From contig JAXHUK010000011.1 in the NCBI GenBank assembly GCA_034189725.1, positions 1 through 6,693 on the forward strand: DNA of 6,693 nucleotides, read 5' to 3'. The notes below the pieces were generated by a model. That model did no database searches and was not told where the DNA came from. It saw only the letters and a program-made list of their open reading frames with translations. Below, piece by piece: positions 1-4,248 of the stretch. How positions within the stretch are numbered: position 1 is the first letter of the stretch; each line of letters begins with the position of its first letter. Source of the stretch: JAXHUK01 sp034189725 (GTDB lineage Bacteria > Chloroflexota > Dehalococcoidia > SZUA-161). Both the position numbers and the translations under genes were made by a program.

Positions 1-977
1 ACATAGGTAAGAGTTTTCTTTGTCCCCATGATGCTGCGGATGACAAGCATATTGGGTAATGAAAGCGCCGGACCCGCCAGCAAGAGTGCCAGCGTCGGCC
101 CCTTGCCCATGCCCAGATTCATGAAGGCGCTGACAATAGGAACTTCGGTAAGTGTGGCGAAGTACATCAACGATCCCAAGAAAGAGGCAATAAAGTTGGC
201 AAAGAGACTGTTGCCGCCCACCCAGCTAGTAACCGCGTCCTGGGGAACAAAGGTGGTAATAATACCTGCAACAAACACTCCTCCCAGCAGCCAGGGAACA
301 ATAAGGCGAACAAAACGTAGTGTCTCCTTCATCCACATGCCGAGCTCACCCCGGGTAAACCAGCGCCAGAGTATAAATCCCAGAACCGCCAGCAAGATAC
401 CAGTTATAATCCAGTTCTTTGAGGCAGCAAAGATTAATATACCTACCAGAACAGCAAAGAAAACAATCTGCTGCCACCATTTCTTAGCTGCAGGGTCAAT
501 TGTAAGAGCATCAAATGCCGCCGAGTCTTTTAATGACTCCTCCTTCCGGTAAATAAGAGCCATGATCAAACCTATGCCAGCAGCAAAGGCAATAGCTCCA
601 ATAGCCCTGGCTAAACCCAAATCGAAGCCGAGAATACGAGCTGTGTAGGCGATAGCAAGAACATTGATTGCTGGACCTGAGTAGAGGAAAGCCACAGCAG
701 GCCCTATGCCAGCACCCCTCTTGTAGATACCCCCAAAGAGGGGTAATACTGTGCAAGAGCAGACGGCTAGGATCGTTCCCGAAACCGAAGCAATACTATA
801 GGAGAGTATTTTTTTAGCTTTGGGTCCAAAGTATTTAAGCACAGCACCTTGCGAAATGAAAACGGCAATTGCCCCAGCTATAAAAAACGCCGGAATAAGG
901 CAGGTCAAAACGTGTGCGGATAAATATTCAAGCAGGGCATTCCATCCACCCTGTAATATCTGCATCAATATTTCCAT
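1..977 (-). CDS. ArsP/YraQ-type permease (DUF318), partial: C-terminus beyond the left edge
   Basis: This is a multi-pass inner-membrane permease of the DUF318/ArsP_1 family. The frame stays open from the ATG at 977-975 to the window edge (325 complete codons, no stop), so it is truncated by the window and not broken. Two family landmarks are clear. In the first half a CSC motif (Cys73, Cys75) is followed by LPLFGGIYKRGAGIG and then GPAIN (101-105). In the second half TEVPI (277-281) is followed by LLLAGPALSLPNM. Hydrophobic segments lie near residues 22-42, 62-82, 92-110, 124-143, 171-206, 223-243, 258-276 and 293-314. Known relatives export organoarsenicals (ArsP) or Cu/Zn, so the substrate here is not settled. 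The gene starts 58 bp after the ArsR-type regulator on the same strand and is probably co-transcribed with it. A GAGGA site sits 13 nt before the ATG, rather distant. In-frame codons upstream hold no start before a TAA. Confidence 0.9.
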   Translation of the reverse strand, partial: MEILMQILQGGWNALLEYLSAHVLTCLIPAFFIAGAIAVFISQGAVLKYFGPKAKKILSYSIASVSGTILAVCSCTVLPLFGGIYKRGAGIGPAVAFLYSGPAINVLAIAYTARILGFDLGLARAIGAIAFAAGIGLIMALIYRKEESLKDSAAFDALTIDPAAKKWWQQIVFFAVLVGILIFAASKNWIITGILLAVLGFILWRWFTRGELGMWMKETLRFVRLIVPWLLGGVFVAGIITTFVPQDAVTSWVGGNSLFANFIASFLGSLMYFATLTEVPIVSAFMNLGMGKGPTLALLLAGPALSLPNMLVIRSIMGTKKTLTY

Positions 978-1035
978 AAATACAACAATATCCTCTATTG
1001 TTTATAATTATTAAGAAGCCGAGGAGCCAACAAAA

Positions 1036-1401
1036 TCACTTTGCTTTAAGCCTTTTGTTTATACAACTGGGACCTAAACGCTCTGCCGTTTTCAATCTCT
1101 CACGGTCTATCGTCATTTGTTCATTACCTTCAAAAGCTTGCTTTGTTGCTTCCAAGATGCTCTTCAAATGTGTATCCATTCCATCCCAATCAAAAGAATA
1201 GAGTGACCATAGACCATCTTTGCGTAATTTGAGAAAACCAACATCATAAAGAGCACTTAAAATACGAGACGCCTTTGATTGAGATATTTCCAGAGCTTGC
1301 ATCACCTCACAAACGCAGCATTCTCTTTCCAGTAAGAGGTTCAACACCCTGAGCCTTGATCCATCTGATAACACCTTGTAGACCTTAACCAAATCCCTCA
1401 T
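1036..1401 (-). CDS. ArsR/SmtB-family metal(loid)-responsive repressor
   Basis: A 121-residue winged-helix repressor of the ArsR/SmtB family, of usual length. Residues 8-26 (YKVLSDGSRLRVLNLLLER) are the typical N-terminal helices. The sensor region reads E27-C28-C29-V30-C31-E32 and resembles the ELCVC motif of E. coli ArsR; the position of that protein's third arsenic-binding cysteine is Met34 here. The recognition helix lies around residues 40-57 (SQSKASRILSALYDVGFL) and the beta-wing around 58-70. Another cysteine, Cys113, is near the C-terminus. I chose the ATG at 1401 over the in-frame ATG at 1434: the latter lies inside the putative operator, at most a couple of bases after the predicted transcription start, and has no ribosome site, whereas 1401 has GGGGG 4 nt upstream and begins the family-typical sequence. 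It precedes the permease gene in the same orientation and probably represses the pair until a thiophilic metal or metalloid binds. The inducer (As, Sb, Cd, Zn or Cu) cannot be fixed from the sequence. Confidence 0.9.
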   Translation of the reverse strand: MRDLVKVYKVLSDGSRLRVLNLLLERECCVCEVMQALEISQSKASRILSALYDVGFLKLRKDGLWSLYSFDWDGMDTHLKSILEATKQAFEGNEQMTIDRERLKTAERLGPSCINKRLKAK

Positions 1402-1405
1402 AAAA

Positions 1406-1410
1406 CCCCC
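1406..1410 (-). promoter_or_regulatory. Ribosome binding site that decides the regulator start
   Basis: A GGGGG run lies 4 nt upstream of the ATG at 1401 on the minus strand. It is a non-canonical, slightly close Shine-Dalgarno. It is still the only purine-rich site near either candidate start, which favours the 121-residue protein over the 132-residue alternative. Confidence 0.4.
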
Positions 1411-1413
1411 AGA

Positions 1414-1447
1414 ACTATATGCATAATACTGCATCTATGTATATAGT
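1414..1447. promoter_or_regulatory. Probable operator of the ArsR-type regulator (inverted repeat)
   Basis: The arms ACTATATGCATA (1414-1425) and TATGTATATAGT (1436-1447) are inverted repeats matching at 11 of 12 positions, separated by 10 bp. Arm centres are 22 bp apart, about two helical turns, which suits a dimeric winged-helix repressor on one face of DNA. The outer arm covers the predicted -10 element and the inner arm covers the start of the transcript, so binding would block transcription of the regulator and permease. The symmetry is seen directly; the operator role is inferred from position and the known autoregulation of ArsR/SmtB proteins. Confidence 0.65.
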
Positions 1448-1471
1448 ATCACAGAGATTATCAGGTGTCAA
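1443..1471 (-). promoter_or_regulatory. Sigma70-type promoter of the regulator-permease operon
   Basis: On the minus strand a perfect -35 TTGACA (1471-1466) is followed after exactly 17 bp by TACTAT (1448-1443), a 4-of-6 match to the -10 consensus. Transcription would start near 1436, giving a leader of roughly 35 nt before the ATG at 1401. The -10 overlaps the inverted-repeat operator. Confidence 0.65.
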
Positions 1472-1668
1472 AACCTTGTTTTACAATGATTTTAAGAACA
1501 GTAAAGCCGATAAGACAGAATAGATAGACTATATGCCTTTTTCGGGTTTCTCTAGGGGTTACAGTCTGAGTATTTGGTATCTTGGAAGGTAATCAACACA
1601 GAGGATAAGAGGACAACTTCTTGAACACTTTTTAGCAACTACAGAACACTAAAGTTCACTTAAAGAGA
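1448..1668. other. AT-rich intergenic stretch with no recognisable gene
   Basis: Between the operon promoter and the tRNA-Ala 3' end there are about 220 bp. They are AT-rich by eye and hold no open frame of convincing length with a ribosome site. I see no strong stem followed by a T-run that would end the tRNA transcript and no integrase remnant. Only the promoter -35 region at the left end has an assigned role. Confidence 0.6.
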
Positions 1669-1744
<76 letters not shown>

Positions 1745-1756
1745 ACGGTCACATAC

Positions 1757-1785
1757 ATATTACTATAAACGCCACGTTCAATCAA
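1757..1785 (-). promoter_or_regulatory. Possible promoter of tRNA-Ala
   Basis: On the minus strand TTGATT (1785-1780) and TAATAT (1762-1757) are separated by 17 bp and lie 12 bp upstream of the mature tRNA 5' end. Each hexamer matches consensus at 4 of 6 positions. The spacing and position fit a short tRNA leader of about 5 nt. The sequence match alone is modest. Confidence 0.4.
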
Positions 1786-1798
1786 TACATGCTCGTCG

Positions 1799-1842
1799 GT
1801 CAGGGGTCGGGGGGCAGTAAAATCTGATAGCTGCTCCCTGAC
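1799..1842. repeat. REP-like imperfect palindrome, copy A (3' of the acyltransferase gene)
   Basis: GTCAGGG (1799-1805) pairs with CCCTGAC (1836-1842), and inside it GCAG (1814-1817) pairs with CTGC (1831-1834), leaving an asymmetric internal loop. Its first ten bases, GTCAGGGGTC, and its last seven are identical to those of the palindrome at 2732-2759. It begins 14 bp after the acyltransferase stop codon. It is not followed by a clear T-run in that gene's direction, so it is a poor classical terminator but could stabilise or end the mRNA. Confidence 0.45.
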
Positions 1843-1856
1843 TACTGATTCTCGCT

Positions 1857-2711
1857 TCATGTCCAGATCGGGCTGAGCACTACCCATTGCTCGGGGCATT
1901 TCTTGATGTATTTCTCCAGAACCTCGGTGACCAATCGTACATTTTCCGCTACTGTTCCATTGCCCGAGTAGTCGATTGGTACCGCAGGCTCGAAACACAT
2001 GGTGTACTGGTTAGCGCCGCGGCGCAGATTGAACACGGGTATGATAGCCGCTCCGGTACGTGCAGCAATGCGCACTGCTCCCACAGGCAGAGACGCCTCT
2101 TCGCCGAAGAAATCAGAGCGCAAGCTGTCATTACCGAAATCACGGTCGCAAGCAACCACCACCGCCTCGCCATCGTGTAACGACCGTATTATCGACCTCA
2201 GCGTCCCCAGCTGAACGGGCACCACGTTCAGCCCCTGGCTTTCCCGCAACGCGATGACGTGATTCAGCAAGACAGGTGGTTCCAGGGGTTCAACCAGGAT
2301 CGTTGTCTTCACTGAGCGTGCCGGGAATATCTGGGCACCCATATCGAAGCTGCCAAGGTGTGCTGTGACTAATACGACACCTTTGCCCCGTGCCAGGGCG
2401 TCTTCGAGATTGTGCCAGCCTTTGAGCGTGATGTTATTCTCGATGTCTCTGAGGTTCATGCGGGGTATCTTGATCTGGTCGAAGTAATTCTTGGCCGCAT
2501 TCCGCATAACGCCGCGCGCGGCTCGTTTCAGCGTAGCGGCATCCGCCTCTGTCCCCAGGACATGCCTCATGTTATCTTCAACCGAGGCCCTGAGCGATGG
2601 CGAAGAAAGATACACTATATCTGCGGCTATACCTGCGATCGCGTAGCCTACTTGCACAGGCAGATAGGCCAGGGTGAATCCTGCTATCCTGAAAGCATAG
2701 TACTTCCACAT
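1857..2711 (-). CDS. LpxL/PatA-like lysophospholipid acyltransferase
   Basis: A 284-residue membrane-associated acyltransferase of the bacterial lipid A/PIM acyltransferase superfamily (LABLAT), near the usual 290-310 residues. Visible landmarks in order are a hydrophobic N-terminal anchor (about 5-36), the catalytic HX4D motif H118-LGSF-D123, DRD (189-191), FFGEEASLPVG (201-211) and the C-terminal PEQWVVLSPIW (273-283), corresponding to the PEQW motif of the family. The DRD...DFFGE block resembles actinobacterial phosphatidylinositol-mannoside acyltransferases as much as LpxL, so it need not imply lipopolysaccharide. It would transfer a fatty acyl group to a glycolipid or lysophospholipid at the cytoplasmic membrane; the acceptor is unknown. 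The start at 2711 has GAGGA 7 nt upstream. A promoter with a perfect TATAAT lies about 100 nt upstream, so it is probably transcribed alone. The peptidase gene upstream is on the same strand, 161 bp away. Confidence 0.88.
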   Translation of the reverse strand: MWKYYAFRIAGFTLAYLPVQVGYAIAGIAADIVYLSSPSLRASVEDNMRHVLGTEADAATLKRAARGVMRNAAKNYFDQIKIPRMNLRDIENNITLKGWHNLEDALARGKGVVLVTAHLGSFDMGAQIFPARSVKTTILVEPLEPPVLLNHVIALRESQGLNVVPVQLGTLRSIIRSLHDGEAVVVACDRDFGNDSLRSDFFGEEASLPVGAVRIAARTGAAIIPVFNLRRGANQYTMCFEPAVPIDYSGNGTVAENVRLVTEVLEKYIKKCPEQWVVLSPIWT

Positions 2712-2731
2712 TCGTAGTTCCTCGTTTTGTT

Positions 2732-2759
2732 GTCAGGGGTCAGCTTTGGGGACCCTGAC
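2732..2759. repeat. REP-like palindrome, copy B (in the acyltransferase leader)
   Basis: GTCAGGGGTC (2732-2741) and GACCCTGAC (2751-2759) form a 9-bp stem with one bulged G and a 9-nt loop. On the minus strand it would fold in the mRNA leader and end 15 nt before the GAGGA ribosome site, close enough to affect translation or mRNA stability. It shares its terminal ten and seven bases with copy A at 1799-1842. Confidence 0.5.
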
Positions 2760-2768
2760 CATCCACTA

Positions 2769-2793
2769 CCGGCAGCCGATTGCTGATTACCGG
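2769..2793. repeat. Small imperfect hairpin in the acyltransferase leader
   Basis: CCGG-CAGC (2769-2776) pairs with GCTG (2782-2785) and, after an ATTA bulge, with CCGG (2790-2793), with the loop CGATT between. It lies 9 bp from copy B, so the leader RNA could form two adjacent stems. It is too short to assign a role. Confidence 0.25.
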
Positions 2794-2817
2794 GATCTGA
2801 AGGCCAAACGCCTATTA

Positions 2818-2846
2818 ATTATAAATGCTTCCCATAGAAGTGGAAA
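2818..2846 (-). promoter_or_regulatory. Promoter of the acyltransferase gene
   Basis: On the minus strand TTTCCA (2846-2841, 4 of 6 matches to TTGACA) is followed after 17 bp by a perfect TATAAT (2823-2818). Transcription would begin near 2811, giving a leader of about 100 nt that contains the hairpin at 2732-2759. Confidence 0.55.
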
Positions 2847-2872
2847 GACCGACCTGATTCAGATTCAGTCTC

Positions 2873-4108
2873 TCACTCGCCCACCACCTCCAGTAACTCC
2901 TCATAGCTTGTGACTTCGGAGACAGCCTCGATGAAATCCTCGAGCGAGGGGCTTTGCTCCCGCAGTTTGCGCACCTGGCCGCCAATCGGGCTTACCGATG
3001 TCGGGGAATCGGCATAGGTGCCATGAAAGGCGAAGTAGGCCTGGTTCAGCTTCCTGATATAGTACCCATTCCGGGCAAGAAAAAGACGTTTCTCTTCCAT
3101 GTACCGCTCCGCCTCATCAATCCGCCCATCCACCAGGTACTGATCGACAGCGAGCCTGATTTCCCTCATCTCCTTGTTGAAGTCGAAGGCTGGTTCCGAC
3201 TCCTCGACAGGAGTTTCGACCTGCTCTCCGCTATCGCCTCCATAGTGACGCTGATAGACGATCCGGCCTACCTCATCGCCGGCTATATCTGCAACGGTTT
3301 CGTTTATGGTCCTCATCTCATAGTTCGACCAGTACTGCTGCCCCAGGGGACGGAAGAACAGGTAATGATGAAACCATTCGTGTGCTGTCGTGGATAAAAG
3401 GCTCTCGATCGAGGTCATCTGTGGAATAGCGCTGGGATAGGTGGCCACACCGCCAATCGGTTCCACCAGGGCAGAAAAGCCCAAGGCCTCTACCTGCTCC
3501 TCGATCTCCTGCATCTCCTCCAGGCTAACGTCAGGTTTGATGAGAACCGTATCGATGGTTTCAATCCTGTGTCTGGCGGAGACAATCAGCAATTTGAGTC
3601 TCTCATCGAACTCGAAGTCCGGCGGGGGAAAAAGAAGCCTGGTTTCAGTGCCCTGTATCAGGGTTATCGACAGCCCTTCCTCGACCAGAACTGCCCCTAT
3701 CTGACGCTCAACGATCTCCTCGACCTGGTTCTCAAGACGGGATCGCTCCGTCTTGAGGGCAGCGAGCCGGGTTTCCTGAGAGGCGATATCCTCTGCTGCA
3801 CCGCTTCCCTCGGCTTTTTCCCTGGTGAGTGCAGACTCCAGAGGGTGTATTTGCTGATTTAAGGCGAGGTAGTCCCTGACCGTCTGTATTTTCTCAGCTT
3901 CTGACAGCGTATCCGCGTGGAAAACCTGTGCGACCCTGTATCCCCACTTGTCGAAAACGTTCTCGAATTCCCATCGGGTGATACTAAAGCTATAAGGGCT
4001 GGCGATGCTATCCCAGGCATCCCCACCACCACCGAGCAGCCCGCTGTGCAATACCAGTGCGAGGCAGACAAAAACAGCTAGTGGTACTACAACCAGTAAT
4101 TTGCACAT
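2873..4108 (-). CDS. Membrane-anchored putative zinc metallopeptidase (gluzincin-like, HEXXH + ExxxD)
   Basis: A 411-residue protein of no family I can name. Residues 3-20 form an N-terminal membrane anchor or uncleaved signal, so the rest is probably outside the cytoplasm. Residues about 85-136 are rich in Glu, Lys, Arg, Ala and Leu with heptad-like spacing, a likely coiled coil. The core contains H243-E244-W-F-H247, an HEXXH zinc site, followed 23 residues after H247 by E270-T-V-A-D274 within RTINETVADIAGDE. This matches the ExxxD third-ligand helix of thermolysin-type gluzincins (spacing there is 20). An acidic stretch (about 292-306) and a helical C-terminal region (about 311-411) follow. 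All expected zinc and catalytic residues are present, so activity is plausible but unproven; the substrate is unknown. The start at 4108 is preceded by a weak GAAGTGAG site. It is divergent from the EF-G-like gene and stands upstream of the acyltransferase with its own promoter. Confidence 0.75.
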   Translation of the reverse strand: MCKLLVVVPLAVFVCLALVLHSGLLGGGGDAWDSIASPYSFSITRWEFENVFDKWGYRVAQVFHADTLSEAEKIQTVRDYLALNQQIHPLESALTREKAEGSGAAEDIASQETRLAALKTERSRLENQVEEIVERQIGAVLVEEGLSITLIQGTETRLLFPPPDFEFDERLKLLIVSARHRIETIDTVLIKPDVSLEEMQEIEEQVEALGFSALVEPIGGVATYPSAIPQMTSIESLLSTTAHEWFHHYLFFRPLGQQYWSNYEMRTINETVADIAGDEVGRIVYQRHYGGDSGEQVETPVEESEPAFDFNKEMREIRLAVDQYLVDGRIDEAERYMEEKRLFLARNGYYIRKLNQAYFAFHGTYADSPTSVSPIGGQVRKLREQSPSLEDFIEAVSEVTSYEELLEVVGE

Positions 4109-4139
4109 CTCACTTCATGTATTCTGGTTTCTCGATGCC

Positions 4140-4168
4140 AGCATAGCATAGCGGCGTTGTTTCCTCAA
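4140..4168 (-). promoter_or_regulatory. Possible promoter of the putative peptidase gene
   Basis: On the minus strand TTGAGG (4168-4163) and TATGCT (4145-4140) are spaced by 17 bp, each matching consensus at 4 of 6 positions. Transcription would start near 4133, about 25 nt before the ATG at 4108. No other candidate in this intergenic region has better spacing. Confidence 0.4.
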
Positions 4169-4192
4169 GGATACCATGTGGTCATAATCCAG

Positions 4193-4221
4193 TTGCGCCA
4201 CCCTTCGATATGAAGTAGAAT
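4193..4221 (+). promoter_or_regulatory. Possible promoter of the EF-G-like gene
   Basis: TTGCGC (4193-4198) is followed after 17 bp by TAGAAT (4216-4221), a 5-of-6 match to the -10 consensus; the -35 is weak (3 of 6). Transcription would start near 4228, about 20 nt before the ATG. A second TACTAT at 4230-4235 lacks a fitting -35. Confidence 0.35.
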
Positions 4222-4248
4222 AGCGGTAATACTATACGGGAGAGGGCT

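Noticed and set aside
28..552. Long plus-strand open frame (174 codons)
   Set aside because: It lies opposite the permease frame, which shows clear family motifs (CSC, GPAIN, TEVPI). The plus-strand translation has no recognisable domain and low-complexity Ser/Thr/Lys/Pro content.
511..756. Minus-strand 81-codon frame, suggesting a split or frameshifted permease
   Set aside because: It is in a different frame. The true permease frame is continuous from 977 to the edge; it simply lacks a stop inside the window.
1402..1434. In-frame upstream ATG of the regulator (132-residue version)
   Set aside because: It falls inside the operator and at most a couple of bases after the predicted transcription start, has no ribosome site, and would add residues not typical of ArsR proteins.
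1615..1660. GAACACT near-repeat downstream of the tRNA, considered as a tRNA terminator or attachment site
   Set aside because: The stems are only 4 bp and the repeat is 7 bp, within chance expectation for AT-rich DNA.
2412..2717. Plus-strand frames opposite the acyltransferase
   Set aside because: Shadows of the minus-strand coding frame; the acyltransferase has HX4D, DRD, FFGE and PEQW motifs in order and a good ribosome site.
2954..3397. Plus-strand 147-codon frame opposite the putative peptidase
   Set aside because: No ribosome site or domain. The opposite frame has an HEXXH/ExxxD signature and spans the full region.
4052..4108. Lipoprotein signal at Cys15 of the putative peptidase
   Set aside because: The residues before Cys15 (VFV) do not form a convincing lipobox; a plain membrane anchor or uncleaved signal is the safer reading.
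4139..4152. Short tandem AGCATAGCATAGC
   Set aside because: Only two units plus; it coincides with the predicted -10 region and is too short to call a repeat.
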